A stretch of 64,000 nt of DNA. Source: Plut-88900 sp965116945. GTDB lineage: Bacteria > Chloroflexota > Dehalococcoidia > Plut-88900. Both the position numbers and the translations under genes were made by a program. Location of the stretch: assembly GCA_965116945.1 (NCBI GenBank), contig OZ220734.1, forward strand, positions 186,001 through 250,000, given 5' to 3'. Positions 1 to 8,652 of the stretch are shown piece after piece; the first letter of the stretch is position 1, and every line of letters begins with the position of its first letter. The notes beneath the pieces were generated by a model that saw only the letters and a list, made by a program, of their open reading frames with translations, had not been told where the DNA came from and did no database searches.

Positions 1-1
1 C

Positions 2-2113
2 GAGCACACCACGCCGCGGGCCCCGGAGCGGCCGACGGGGCCGGTCCCTCCCACCGTTTCCGCCCCCATCGCCGACGCCGCCATCGTCAACGAGAGCGGG
101 ACGCACACGGTGCCCCTCTCCGGCGTGTTCGACGACGCCAACGGCGACGCCCTGACCCTGACCGCCGCATCCTCCGACACGGCGACGGCAACGGCCTCCG
201 TGTCGGCCGACCAGTCCACGCTGACGGTCACGGCGAAGGCCCGCGGCACGGCGACCGTCACGGTCACCGCCGACGACGGCAACGGCGGCACGGTCTCGGA
301 TGAGTTCACGGTGACGGTGAAGGCCGCGCCGGTGGTGGCCGCGGCCCTCCCCGACCTGACCTCCACCAGGGTCGAGTCGCTCCAGGTATTCCTCTCCGGC
401 GTCTTCAGCGACGCCGACAACGACGCCCTGACCATCACGGTGAGTTCGTCGGACACCGCGGTTGTCTACGCCGACGTGTGGCAGCCCGACCAGTCCGGCC
501 TGACCCTGGGCGCAAGGGCCAGGGGAACGGCCACCATCACCGTCACCGCGCGGGACGCCGACGGCAACGCGGTCAGCGACGACTTCACGGTGAAGTTGAA
601 GGCCGCGCCGGTGGTGGCCTCGGCCATCGCCAACGTGAGCGGTCTGGACCCCGGGGCGACGCAGGACGTGTCCCTGTCCGGCGTATTCACCGACGCCGAC
701 GGCGACGCCATGACCATCACGGCCCGGTCCTCCGACACGGCCAGGGCCACGGTGACCGTCGCCTCCGACGGGTCCAAGCTGACCCTCACCGGCGTGGCCG
801 CGGGTTCGTCGACCATCACCGTCACGGCGGAGGACGCCGACGGCAACACGGTCAGCGACGACTTCACGGTGACGGTCGGCAATGCCGACCCGCCGGAGCA
901 GAACGACTACGCCGACCTCATCGCCAGGATGTACGAGTGGCGCAACGACCCGCAGTGGTCGAGCAACAAAGATCACACCGACCGCTGGGACCGGGCGCTG
1001 CTGGCCTTCGGCGAGACCGTCGCAGATGCCTCGCTGACGCCCATGACGGCGGCCGAGGCCCAGGGCTACGCCGACCGCGGCTGGCAGCGCTGGGTGGAGG
1101 TGGCCGAGGCGCTGAAGCAGATCGAGCAGGCGCAGGGGCAACAGCAGCAGCCGGCCAACAACGCTCCCACGGTGGCCGCCCCCATCGCCAACGCCACCAT
1201 CGTCAACGCGAGCGGCACGAAGCAGGTCTCCCTGTCCGGCGTGTTCAGCGACGCCGACGGCGACAGCCTGACCATCACCGCCCGGTCCTCCGACACCGCC
1301 ACGGCCACGGCCTCCGTGTCGGCCGACCAGTCCACGCTGACGGTGACCGCGAAGGCCCGTGGGACCGCCACCGTCACGGTGACGGCCAACGACGGCAACG
1401 GCGGCACCGTCGAGGATGAGTTCACGGTCACGGTGAAGGCCGCGCCGGTGGTGGCCTCGGCCATCGCCGACGTGACCGGCCTGGAGGCCGGGTCAACGCG
1501 GGACGTGTCCCTGTCCAGCGTCTTCAGCGACGCCGACGGCGACGCCCTGACCATCACGGCCCGGTCCTCCGACACGGCCAAGGCCACGGTGACCGTCGCC
1601 TCCGACGGGTCGAAGCTGACCCTCACCGGAGTGGCCGCGGGTTCGTCGACCGTCACGGTCACGGCCCGGGACGCCGACGGCAACACGGTCAGCGACGCCT
1701 TCGAGGTTGCGGTCGCCGCGGCCCAGCAGCAACAACAGCAGACGCCGCCGCCCGGCCAGGGACCGGAGCCGTGGGGCATCACGATCGTGCCCGGCGACGG
1801 CACGCTGACCGTGACGTGGAACGTCTCTTCCCGCGATGGGTTCGATGACAGCGAGATACGCCACGCCCTGCGCTGGAGCCAGGAACCCGGGGTGTGGGCC
1901 AACCCGCGCTGCACTATCGGATTCGGCCCCAACGACGGTTTGTGCGTGGACGGCGGTGTGTACAGCTACACCATCACCGGCCTCAAGAACGGGGTGGCCA
2001 CGGGTGTGTTCATCCGTTCCTTCACCGGCGACAGCTACTCGGAGCGCAGCCCGCACTCCAGCGAGTGGGTGCGGATCAAGGGCGACAACACCACGCCCAG
2101 GGCCCCGCAGTAG
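2..2113 (+). CDS. Ig-like repeat surface protein, 5' truncated
   Basis: The frame is open from the left edge, so this is the C-terminal 703 residues of a larger protein. Five repeats of about 80-90 residues, each with a 'VFSDADGDALTITA..SSD' core and a 'TVTVTA.D..G' end, resemble bacterial Ig-like/cadherin-like beta-sandwich repeats. They occupy roughly residues 16-107, 109-199, 202-292, 386-479 and 480-573. Between repeats 3 and 4 lies an unrelated, Trp-rich, probably helical insert (about residues 294-383) ending in a Gln-rich stretch. A second Gln/Pro-rich linker leads to a C-terminal fibronectin-III-like domain (about 589-693). No membrane anchor or sorting signal is visible at the C terminus. 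GC content and GC-ending codons are clearly higher than in the genes that follow. Function is likely extracellular adhesion or surface display, by family analogy only. Confidence 0.8.
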   Translation, partial: EHTTPRAPERPTGPVPPTVSAPIADAAIVNESGTHTVPLSGVFDDANGDALTLTAASSDTATATASVSADQSTLTVTAKARGTATVTVTADDGNGGTVSDEFTVTVKAAPVVAAALPDLTSTRVESLQVFLSGVFSDADNDALTITVSSSDTAVVYADVWQPDQSGLTLGARARGTATITVTARDADGNAVSDDFTVKLKAAPVVASAIANVSGLDPGATQDVSLSGVFTDADGDAMTITARSSDTARATVTVASDGSKLTLTGVAAGSSTITVTAEDADGNTVSDDFTVTVGNADPPEQNDYADLIARMYEWRNDPQWSSNKDHTDRWDRALLAFGETVADASLTPMTAAEAQGYADRGWQRWVEVAEALKQIEQAQGQQQQPANNAPTVAAPIANATIVNASGTKQVSLSGVFSDADGDSLTITARSSDTATATASVSADQSTLTVTAKARGTATVTVTANDGNGGTVEDEFTVTVKAAPVVASAIADVTGLEAGSTRDVSLSSVFSDADGDALTITARSSDTAKATVTVASDGSKLTLTGVAAGSSTVTVTARDADGNTVSDAFEVAVAAAQQQQQQTPPPGQGPEPWGITIVPGDGTLTVTWNVSSRDGFDDSEIRHALRWSQEPGVWANPRCTIGFGPNDGLCVDGGVYSYTITGLKNGVATGVFIRSFTGDSYSERSPHSSEWVRIKGDNTTPRAPQ

Positions 2114-2240
2114 CCCCGGGGAACAATCCCTGGCTCGCGAGGCACGGAGCAAGCGGGCGTCCGGCTGCGGTTGGGCGCCCGCATCGGCGGGAATTGCGCC
2201 CCGGCGCCGAGCGGCCCGAAACGCAAAAGAGGACGCGCAC

Positions 2241-2555
2241 ATGGCCGCCCAGGGAAGGCCATCCACTGGAAAGAAAGGAATAACGCACCTGCTTCTGCTC
2301 GGCTTCGTACTTCACCCGGCGGCCTGCGGCCGCGAAGCGAATCCGCTGGCCGATACGGAGTGGCGGCTAACCGCGCTGGGCAATGCCGACGTTCACCCCG
2401 AAATGGTGGGGGACCAAGTAGCCACCGAGTTCTCCTCCATGGACATCAGGGGGAACGGGCCACAATTCTTACGAAGCGAGGTACCGCGTATGAAGGTCGG
2501 ACCTGCGCCTGCCCTTTGCAGATCTTGATATCCATGTCTGTACACGTAAGCAAGC
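2241..2555 (+). pseudogene. Broken META/HslJ-like lipoprotein
   Basis: An ATG at 2241 opens a lipoprotein-like N terminus: a basic start, a Leu-rich core and a lipobox-like 'HPAAC-G'. It is followed by 'DTEWRLTALGN' and 'ATEFSSMDIRGNG', which resemble the start of a META/HslJ domain. The same frame then loses the family pattern and stops at 2528. The expected continuation appears in the other two frames ('YEARYRV' from about 2470, then 'EGRTCACPLQI' from about 2488). Two small indels in a META-domain lipoprotein would explain this. Sequencing error is the alternative. The call rests on a remembered family pattern, so confidence is modest. Confidence 0.35.
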
Positions 2556-2586
2556 ATGACTTTAGGAGCGCGACAGGAGGGCCTAC

Positions 2587-2928
2587 ATGGGCAATATCGA
2601 GACCATTAGATATCAAGGCACGGCGATTACTGTACAGTTGTGCGATGCCAACCCGGACGTATTCCGTTACAAGTTAGGTCGCAACGAGGACATGGACAAT
2701 GCCGATGCGGTGCTGACTTTCGACCACAGTGCCGGAGCGGGCAATCGATGGATAGCTGTAGTGGGCGATCGCAACAAAGCGTTTCCGGGTTTGTTTGAAG
2801 CGGACGAGTATATCCTCAAATACCTCGTGACATTGATGGCACAACGCGCTGCAAAGGAGCAGCGCATCAAGGACATTTTGGATGAGGCTACGGATTACCT
2901 GGCTCGACGTGCTCGGATAAGGCCCTAA
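2587..2928 (+). CDS. Hypothetical protein, 113 aa
   Basis: A perfect-looking Shine-Dalgarno (AGGAGG, about 2575) precedes the ATG. The protein is soluble, with a mixed alpha/beta N-terminal two thirds and a charged C-terminal helix rich in Arg, Lys and Ala. I recognise no family. It is the first of a run of short same-strand genes up to about 4.9 kb, each with a good ribosome site, which suggests one transcription unit of accessory or mobile origin. Confidence 0.6.
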   Translation: MGNIETIRYQGTAITVQLCDANPDVFRYKLGRNEDMDNADAVLTFDHSAGAGNRWIAVVGDRNKAFPGLFEADEYILKYLVTLMAQRAAKEQRIKDILDEATDYLARRARIRP

Positions 2929-2978
2929 CACGGAATGGGCGGCACAGGTCTTTAACTGGTGAAAGGAGTTGTGCCTTA

Positions 2979-3131
2979 GTGTCGAGTAAGACTGTACGAA
3001 TGAGTAGTGTCGCACGAGCCTCAAGAAAGGGGCCCAAGCTCATGAGCAACAAGGCTCAGTTTCTATTGCTTGCGCTTCTATTCATGAAGATGGCCGTCAT
3101 CGTCGCCTCGGTCATCGTACTGTTCTTCTAG
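2979..3131 (+). CDS. Small single-pass membrane protein, 50 aa
   Basis: A GTG start follows a GAAAGGAG ribosome site by about ten bases. The product has a basic N-terminal half and one hydrophobic segment (about residues 28-50) ending directly at the stop codon. The stop overlaps the AGGAGG ribosome site of the next gene, so the two are likely cotranscribed. An alternative start is the Met at residue 22. No family is recognised. Confidence 0.45.
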   Translation: MSSKTVRMSSVARASRKGPKLMSNKAQFLLLALLFMKMAVIVASVIVLFF

Positions 3132-3140
3132 GAGGACCAC

Positions 3141-3445
3141 ATGCTCGAATGGTGGGGAGAACCCCGACGCCGCATAAAGATCCCGAAGGAGTTCAAGCAA
3201 GATCTCTATGAGCAGCAAAAGGGCTGCTGCATGTATTGCGGCATCAAGCTGGGAATCGCTTATTTGAGGCCGACCATAAGACCCCATTCTCACGCGGTGG
3301 CCGCAATACCCGCGGTAATTTCCAGCTACTTTGCGGGCCCTGCAACAAGTCCAAGTCCAATCTGACCACCGCCGAGTTAAGGAATTTGTACGACTTAACA
3401 GGCCAAAGGGCCTCCGACTTGCGTCATGCCACGCAAGCACTTTGA
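3141..3445 (+). pseudogene. HNH endonuclease, frameshifted
   Basis: The ATG at 3141 sits after GGAGG and reads a basic N terminus through 'GCCMYCGIKLGIA'. It then changes register near 3258-3270. The rest of a canonical HNH domain continues in another frame: 'FEADHKTPFSRGG', 'RGNFQLLCGPCNKSKSN'. Joined, these give the two CxxC zinc knuckles, the catalytic His (in DHK) and the Asn (in RGN) of an HNH nuclease of the pfam01844 type. A single indel is enough to explain the break. It may be a genuine pseudogene or an assembly error. Its neighbours are small accessory genes, in keeping with mobile or defence DNA. Confidence 0.7.
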
Positions 3446-3545
3446 CCGGATAACGAAAGAGCTCAGGAGGGAAGCGGCAAGAGAACGACGAGCAATGAGG
3501 AGAGAAGAAGAGGAAGCCTTCTTCGATCTTTGGGTGTTGTGGTGA
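3426..3545 (+). CDS. Tiny charged protein, 39 aa (uncertain)
   Basis: A short reading frame overlaps the 3' end of the HNH pseudogene. It encodes a very basic then acidic helix (Arg/Lys/Glu-rich) with a Trp-containing tail. No clear ribosome site is seen. It could be translated by coupling to the upstream frame or could be noise. Confidence 0.25.
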   Translation: MPRKHFDRITKELRREAARERRAMRREEEEAFFDLWVLW

Positions 3546-3609
3546 AAGGACGAGCCGAGAGGCTTACTCCCCAGGCGAAAGAACCGCAGTCCCTTGGTTT
3601 GCCAACGAC

Positions 3610-3783
3610 ATGGATCTTAAAGAACGGCTTGAACACGAACTGGATTTCACCAAGAGGAAGATGCATCCATGCAGGGTGATTTTCACGGCATTGGGAACTA
3701 TGGCCCTGGTGCTTTGTGCCATAGCAGGCATCGGCTGGGTCCTGGCCCAGTTGGTCAATGCTCTGGGGCTGAGAGGCTTCTGA
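3610..3783 (+). CDS. Small single-pass membrane protein, 57 aa
   Basis: The ATG at 3610 opens 57 residues: a charged amphipathic N terminus ('MDLKERLEHELDF') followed by a hydrophobic segment at about residues 24-48 and a short polar tail. The ribosome site is weak. It resembles the other one-helix proteins of this cluster in design but not in sequence. Confidence 0.4.
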   Translation: MDLKERLEHELDFTKRKMHPCRVIFTALGTMALVLCAIAGIGWVLAQLVNALGLRGF

Positions 3784-3828
3784 AGCTTTCCAAGTCACAA
3801 TGTTGAGTGAAGGGAGAATTCACAAAGT

Positions 3829-4044
3829 ATGGCCTTGTACTCGGTAAACGCAGATGTCCCCACCAGCCAAGTCATCCTGCACAGGTCGTATTGCCCTCAC
3901 GGTAGTCCGGAAGACAAGATGGAACGAGACGGAGGCTGGCGGGAATTTCAGAGCAGGAGTGCGGCCCTCAACTGGATGAACTCATGGCACACCACTAGCC
4001 GGCTGAACATCCACTTTTGTCACTATTGCACGCCTTTGGATTGA
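3829..4044 (+). CDS. Hypothetical protein, 71 aa
   Basis: A GGGAG ribosome site precedes the ATG. The protein contains 'YCPHG' and 'CHYC', a spacing that could bind one metal ion, plus several Trp and His residues. No family is recognised. It lies 13 bases before the next gene on the same strand. Confidence 0.5.
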   Translation: MALYSVNADVPTSQVILHRSYCPHGSPEDKMERDGGWREFQSRSAALNWMNSWHTTSRLNIHFCHYCTPLD

Positions 4045-4057
4045 CCCGGGAGGACTC

Positions 4058-4456
4058 GTGATCTCCAAACAGCAAATGGACATGTCGCAGGGGATCGGCT
4101 TCATCAAGCGCATGCTCCCGACGAAGTTGCGAGGTTGGTGTAACGAGCCCGGCCTCTACGTGCAACTGAACGACTTTAGCGGTGGCACCCAGATGAAAGC
4201 GGGCGGCAAGTTTATCGCCAAGGTGCATCTGTGCTTGGAGTTCAATAGCCCCTCGTATCTAAATTGGGAATTGAAGAAATACAAGCAAGGTGACTGGGAG
4301 GCTCTGATAGAGCCGACCTATCAGCTTACATGCTGGATTCATGATCGATATGAGAAGGGCCACATGGAGCTTCCGGAAGCGGGCCATAAACTACGTTGGG
4401 CTATTGTGGAGTTTCGGAGGACGGGCAACCTGGAACTTCCGGATTACCCGTGCTGA
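4058..4456 (+). CDS. Hypothetical protein, 132 aa
   Basis: A GTG start follows GGGAGGA at a normal distance. The product is soluble and rich in aromatic residues, with an apparently beta-rich centre ('LYVQLNDFSGGTQ'). It has no signal peptide and no recognisable catalytic motif. It is probably cotranscribed with the 71-residue protein before it. Confidence 0.55.
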   Translation: MISKQQMDMSQGIGFIKRMLPTKLRGWCNEPGLYVQLNDFSGGTQMKAGGKFIAKVHLCLEFNSPSYLNWELKKYKQGDWEALIEPTYQLTCWIHDRYEKGHMELPEAGHKLRWAIVEFRRTGNLELPDYPC

Positions 4457-4509
4457 AATACTTGTTTTTGCGTCTGTAATATCGAACGTTATTGGGAGGG
4501 CAAGGCACC

Positions 4510-4812
4510 ATGAACCACGTCAACACTTGGCTGCTGGGAATAATCCTGGTCTTGACTGCCGTTACCGCGGCTCTAGTTGTGGCACTGTTGACCATCGTCG
4601 TGTTCGGTGTGTGGGGACCCGGTGACACTAAGGTCTACTACTATGAGCAAGAACCCCCAGGCTACTACGATTATGCGCCGCTAGATGAGGATGGGTGGTC
4701 GCCATACTTCCATGACAACGACGCATCCCATCCCGCCTCACCCATGCCCTCGTCGGCAACAAACGAGGGGGGTTCGACAAGTTCGGAAGCCTCCAATCCG
4801 GGATCTCCGTAG
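4510..4812 (+). CDS. Small membrane protein with acidic, Pro/Ser-rich tail, 100 aa
   Basis: The ATG at 4510 is chosen because GGGAGGG lies about ten bases upstream; a TTG at 4492 is in frame but overlaps that site. One strong transmembrane segment spans about residues 7-33. It is followed by a Tyr-rich acidic stretch and a low-complexity Ser/Pro/Ala tail. Function unknown. Confidence 0.5.
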   Translation: MNHVNTWLLGIILVLTAVTAALVVALLTIVVFGVWGPGDTKVYYYEQEPPGYYDYAPLDEDGWSPYFHDNDASHPASPMPSSATNEGGSTSSEASNPGSP

Positions 4813-4814
4813 CT

Positions 4815-4934
4815 ATGGGACCACAACGCAAACGCTTCCTGGTGCAGGTCATCCGAGTTTCTGTGATGGTTGCGGTAGTTGTAGGAGTGCTGCTGTTTCT
4901 CTGGTTCAGCGAGGGCAGTTGCCACCACAGGTGA
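4815..4934 (+). CDS. Tiny single-pass membrane protein, 39 aa
   Basis: It starts two bases after the preceding stop codon, implying translational coupling. A basic N terminus (MGPQRKRF) precedes one hydrophobic helix at about residues 9-31, with a short Cys/His tail. No family is recognised. Confidence 0.4.
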   Translation: MGPQRKRFLVQVIRVSVMVAVVVGVLLFLWFSEGSCHHR

Positions 4935-5301
4935 GGACGGAGGGTATTGGTTCAATAGTTCACTAAGAACGTGGGGGATTTGGCCCCCCCGGGGACTACT
5001 AAGCCGACGGCCGCGGTCACCGATGCGTAACCGCAACAACTGTCGACGTTGGAGAAAAAGATGAATGGCGTATCGTTGTTGCCCCATTGCTACCTTGACA
5101 GTGCAGGGAGGGATAGGTGTGAAAAGGATGACAAGGTTGCACACGCGACCTCTGAAGCAGCAGAGGCGGCGTTGCTACAAAGGAGAGCCCACACAAGACA
5201 GCGCCTGAGGACCTACCAAGGCGATTGTGGTTACTGGCACATAACATCCAATGTATCGGAGTGAATCAACCAGACCCAGACCCCACGCTCAGGGAGATTT
5301 C
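4935..5301 (+). other. Intergenic stretch, no supported gene
   Basis: It holds a G-run/C-run that could fold as a hairpin near 4973-4993. A 29-codon frame (GTG at 5119 after AGGGAGGG, ending 5208) is too short to support. No RNA gene is recognised. Confidence 0.3.
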
Positions 5302-5724
5302 ATGGACGGCTTAAACCTCAAACGCATCGAATATCGGGAGCTGAACGGCAGGCAGAAGGAAACTTACAACTTCCAGAAAGTCGCGGCCATACTCGCTGAC
5401 TACGGCTACAACTGCATAAAGCTGAACGACGACTGGATGGGCGCCGATTTCCTGGCATACCACAAGGACGGAGACAAAACGCTCCGTGTCCAGCTCAAGA
5501 GTCGTCTGGTGATAAGCAAGAAATATCTAAGCAGAGACCTGTACATTTGCTTTCCAGGTGGAAACGACTGGTATCTAGTCCCTCACGACCGCTTGGTCGA
5601 CATCGCCGGAGAGACGACCAGCTGGCTCAACTCACTTTCTTGGACCAAAGGGGAATACTCCAGTGCTAGGCCGTCACAGCGGATGTTGGAGGCCCTCAAG
5701 CGCTATAGAGTGTCCCAGGTCTAG
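5302..5724 (+). CDS. Predicted PD-(D/E)XK-fold nuclease-like protein, 140 aa
   Basis: The ATG at 5302 follows AGGGAG at a normal distance; an upstream in-frame ATG at 5251 has none. The N-terminal half has 'DWMGADFLAYHKDG', a hydrophobic strand, then 'LRVQLKSR'. This acidic residue / (D,E,Q)xK pattern is typical of small PD-(D/E)XK restriction-endonuclease-like proteins. A DNA-cleavage or repair role is inferred from the motif only. It stands at the head of a pair with the 561-residue orphan downstream. Confidence 0.5.
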   Translation: MDGLNLKRIEYRELNGRQKETYNFQKVAAILADYGYNCIKLNDDWMGADFLAYHKDGDKTLRVQLKSRLVISKKYLSRDLYICFPGGNDWYLVPHDRLVDIAGETTSWLNSLSWTKGEYSSARPSQRMLEALKRYRVSQV

Positions 5725-5854
5725 GTACACAACGGGATTCTTTGACATTGGTGTTCGTTCGGCCTGTTCGCAGGGGCACAGCGTATTGGGCCCGCGGCTT
5801 CAACAATTCCTTTCTAAGAATGCAGTCGAATATCCCCAGGAGGAAGCTAAGCAT

Positions 5855-7540
5855 ATGGCAACTAAATTGGGCCAGACCGAATCCAACCAGCAAATCTTCG
5901 ACTCCTTCATTCGGTCCGTGCTTGACGACTGCGGAGTCCGCCGACTAGACCTGCCTACGGAAGACCTGCTCGACTCCATCGAGAAAGACCAGGCGTCCAT
6001 CGACGCCGTCCTTAACCTTATTGTGGTTGCCCATGCAATCTACTTGTTCAGCACAATCAGTACTCCAATCGACGACCCTACCTGGACCAATGACCTGCAC
6101 ATGCAGCGCTCGAGGGTTGCCCGGGCCCTCGGCAAATGTCGTGAAATCTTAGGAAAGAGTCGAGTCAACTCCGAAAGGCGTAAGGACGATCCTGCATCCA
6201 CGCGGAGTCACTGGTGGCATATCGTAGTCCCTATCGAGTACAAATTGCCGCCATGGGAGGAATTCAAGGATTCTGGGTTATTAACTTCACCCAAAGTGGC
6301 TGAATGTCCTTTCTTGCGAGACCTCAGGCTGATGACACCCTGGCCGCCTGATTACCCCAGGTCCCTCGCGTTTGAACGTGATCTGGTCCAGTACGGCGAG
6401 TCCACTCCCCTGACATCATGGCACTACTTTGCCATAAATGACCGCATTAACGGCCTCGCAGATAGGATCGAACTTATCGAGTTTGATGAATGGATGACGG
6501 CGGTGGACGTTTGCTCGCAGCTGATTTGCCGCACTGAGCCGCTAAAAGCGGAATTTCGCGAAGCAATGCTTGAGCAATCGTGGTCCTATAGGTCCTCCGC
6601 AATCAGGGCAACTCCGACGTCCGCAGAGCATTGGTCCTGGCAATTCGGCAGGATTGCAGCGCTAGGTCTGATTCGAGAAAACACAGTAGGCATTACGCCT
6701 ACTGAATATTTTGATTGGCATTGGCCGAATGGGCTGAAGGCTCTTTCCCTGATCTGCACTGCGCAGCAACCCTATGATGCCTTGGTTGAATCCTGCTGGC
6801 ATGGCGTGCTTTTCTCCGAATCGAGTAGTAGTGCAGAGATGCACCTGGAGGGAGCTGCTCAAATTCCCTCCAGTCACCTTTATTGGTTGATGCGCCTTGG
6901 GTTCCTGGACGGAGTGAAGAGGATCGAAGGGCACAAAGTTGATGGCCCCGCACATTCTATGGAGCCGAGCCAGATGTCCACTCTGCTGATCGGCAGCCCC
7001 CAAGAACTGGCCAGGGAACTCGTCGCAGCAGAGGAAGCCGCCAGGAAAGAGCGGGTGGCCCAAATCGAGAGCACATTGGCCGGCCATCTTGGTAAAGTGT
7101 GGGAACTCCTACCTGCCGATTCTCAACAGCAACTCAGTGAAGGCGAACTTAGGCGGCAGTGGCATAACGGAAAGGAGGCGAGTCTGTGTTACGCCAATGC
7201 CGTGGAGACCGCCCTCAGGGAGTGGCTGTCGAATCCGGAAGGTCGCCGAGACTGGCCTCGGGGCATTGGTGAATGGATGGATTGTATACGGAGGATGACT
7301 CTCCCGCGAGACAAGCGGCACAAGCTAGATCATGTTCTCAGGAGACGCTTTAATGCCGATTATGCAAAGGAACTGGCAAATGCCCTGGACGTCTTTCAAA
7401 GAAGTCGCCTGCCTGGGGCCCACGGCCTGCCTCTTCCACCATTTACCGTGAAAGCCAGAGAAACGGCGCTTGGCAACGAACAACGTTCCAGTGTCTTCGA
7501 TCTGCTCCTAAGGTTTGCTAAACGTGTTCCCTCGCCATAG
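5855..7540 (+). CDS. Large hypothetical protein, 561 aa
   Basis: The ATG at 5855 is preferred: AGGAGG lies about eleven bases upstream, while the longer in-frame extension overlaps the previous gene. The product is soluble and mostly helical, with many Trp residues, a cluster of acidic residues, and an Ala/Glu-rich helix around residue 390 that may be a short coiled coil. I see no Walker, nuclease or methylase motif. It is about 130 bases after the PD-(D/E)XK-like gene on the same strand. Both lie left of the island repeat at 8.1 kb. Confidence 0.6.
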   Translation: MATKLGQTESNQQIFDSFIRSVLDDCGVRRLDLPTEDLLDSIEKDQASIDAVLNLIVVAHAIYLFSTISTPIDDPTWTNDLHMQRSRVARALGKCREILGKSRVNSERRKDDPASTRSHWWHIVVPIEYKLPPWEEFKDSGLLTSPKVAECPFLRDLRLMTPWPPDYPRSLAFERDLVQYGESTPLTSWHYFAINDRINGLADRIELIEFDEWMTAVDVCSQLICRTEPLKAEFREAMLEQSWSYRSSAIRATPTSAEHWSWQFGRIAALGLIRENTVGITPTEYFDWHWPNGLKALSLICTAQQPYDALVESCWHGVLFSESSSSAEMHLEGAAQIPSSHLYWLMRLGFLDGVKRIEGHKVDGPAHSMEPSQMSTLLIGSPQELARELVAAEEAARKERVAQIESTLAGHLGKVWELLPADSQQQLSEGELRRQWHNGKEASLCYANAVETALREWLSNPEGRRDWPRGIGEWMDCIRRMTLPRDKRHKLDHVLRRRFNADYAKELANALDVFQRSRLPGAHGLPLPPFTVKARETALGNEQRSSVFDLLLRFAKRVPSP

Positions 7541-7710
7541 TAAGCACCGTCTCCGAAAAACGTCAGGAAGGCAATCCTGAATCGTCCCGGGGGAAAGATG
7601 GGACCCACCGGGGAATTCCTGATCTTTGTGACGAGGGCGATTGTCAGTTCCGGTCCCATTCTCAAACACTTTGCACAGCTAAGTTCCAAAGGCACAGCGG
7701 GAGACTCACC

Positions 7711-8031
7711 ATGTCCAGCAAGCCAACCGACGGGGAGAATGAGACCGGGGAGGAACACGTGGAAAGCGGTCCAACCTGCACCTGTGGGATCGCAATTCAC
7801 TGCGCCCAAGTGATGTGTGTCGAGCGTGACTGCCCGTTCAAGTGTGGAGGGCAAACCATGAGGTACATCTATCGAGTTTTGAGGATTCCGAGTAATGTCA
7901 CCGGCCTTGTGACAGATCAGGAGATAGAGAAGCAGTTGAACATTGCAGGAGAGGAAGGGTGGCGGCTTGTCGATAGCCGGAAAGCCCCCGGCGAGTATTC
8001 GGCCATCTTGGAGAAAGTCGAGCACGACTAA
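7711..8031 (+). CDS. Cys-rich N terminus plus DUF4177-like domain, 106 aa
   Basis: A GGGAG ribosome site precedes the ATG. Residues about 20-48 contain seven Cys and a His (CTCG, HC, MC, DCPFKC), possibly binding metal. The C-terminal half, 'YIYRVLRI' through 'EEGWRLVDSR', has the beta-alpha-beta pattern of short DUF4177-like proteins. Function unknown. The 170 bases upstream hold nothing recognised. Confidence 0.5.
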   Translation: MSSKPTDGENETGEEHVESGPTCTCGIAIHCAQVMCVERDCPFKCGGQTMRYIYRVLRIPSNVTGLVTDQEIEKQLNIAGEEGWRLVDSRKAPGEYSAILEKVEHD

Positions 8032-8133
8032 GGGGTGGGCCGGTGCGACCGGATTGGGCCGATGCTGGATGATCTGACACGACCCGACTCGCTAGATGGC
8101 TAGGTCTGATCAAACTTTGTGCCTCGATGATAG

Positions 8134-8280
8134 CCTTGATGTCTGGCGGACAAGCAGGCATCACAGGAGGCTGCAATACGGCACCCTGCCCAGGACTATA
8201 TCGGATGTGGTTTCGGCGGTGATTCATAGCTGAGAGACCGGCACCAGCGGCAAAAATGACTTGACTGCTTCCCAAGCTGG
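8134..8280 (+). repeat. Left island-boundary direct repeat ending in tRNA-Gly anticodon arm
   Basis: About 147 bases match 33441-33605 imperfectly. Shared blocks include CCTTGATGTCTG, AGCATCACAGGAGGCTG (one base differs), GCTGAGAGACCGGCA and ATGACTTGACTGCTTCCCAA. Its right end is the anticodon arm (CTGC-TTCCCAA-GC) of a tRNA-Gly(CCC), after which the T arm is absent. I read it as the left attachment scar of the 25 kb island, or as the right end of an earlier tandem insertion. Confidence 0.7.
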
Positions 8281-8371
8281 TCTGGAAGGCGCATGGCCCT
8301 GGTGCGTCCGACTGTGCCCTACCTGTAGCCCCGGGGGTCGTTTCGGATGCGTCCGCCCGGGTGCCAGCTGA

Positions 8372-8584
8372 GTGGCGGCGTTTGCGCTCTATCTAGTCTT
8401 GACCCTTACGTTCGCTCTACTGGCAGGTTACTCGCTAACTAGCGGCCTTCAGACTCTTCGGGAACTGGACCGCCCGAGTCCTGATCTAGAGAAGGTCGTG
8501 TGGGTCCTGGTGTGGGGAGTCTTCCCAGTAGTGTTCATATTTTTAATTCTTGAAACACTACGGCGACTATTAACATCCCCATGA
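8372..8584 (+). CDS. Small membrane protein with two hydrophobic segments, 70 aa
   Basis: A GTG start leads into a hydrophobic segment (about residues 3-22), a short polar loop with 'LRELDRPSPDLEK', and a second hydrophobic segment (about 42-62). No family is recognised. It is the first gene inside the island after the left repeat. Confidence 0.45.
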   Translation: MAAFALYLVLTLTFALLAGYSLTSGLQTLRELDRPSPDLEKVVWVLVWGVFPVVFIFLILETLRRLLTSP

Positions 8585-8652
8585 AGGGCATATCAAAAGC
8601 AATACGAAAAGAGCTTCTCGCGGGATGTCCATAAGGGGATTCTATAGAGCCA

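Noticed and set aside
466..1932. Long open frames on both strands within the Ig-repeat gene
   Set aside because: They are a product of high GC and the repeats; their translations are low-complexity shadows.
1..2113. Possible CRISPR array because of regular repeats
   Set aside because: The repeats are about 270 bases, coding and imperfect, with no unique spacers of 30-40 bases. No cas genes are in the window.
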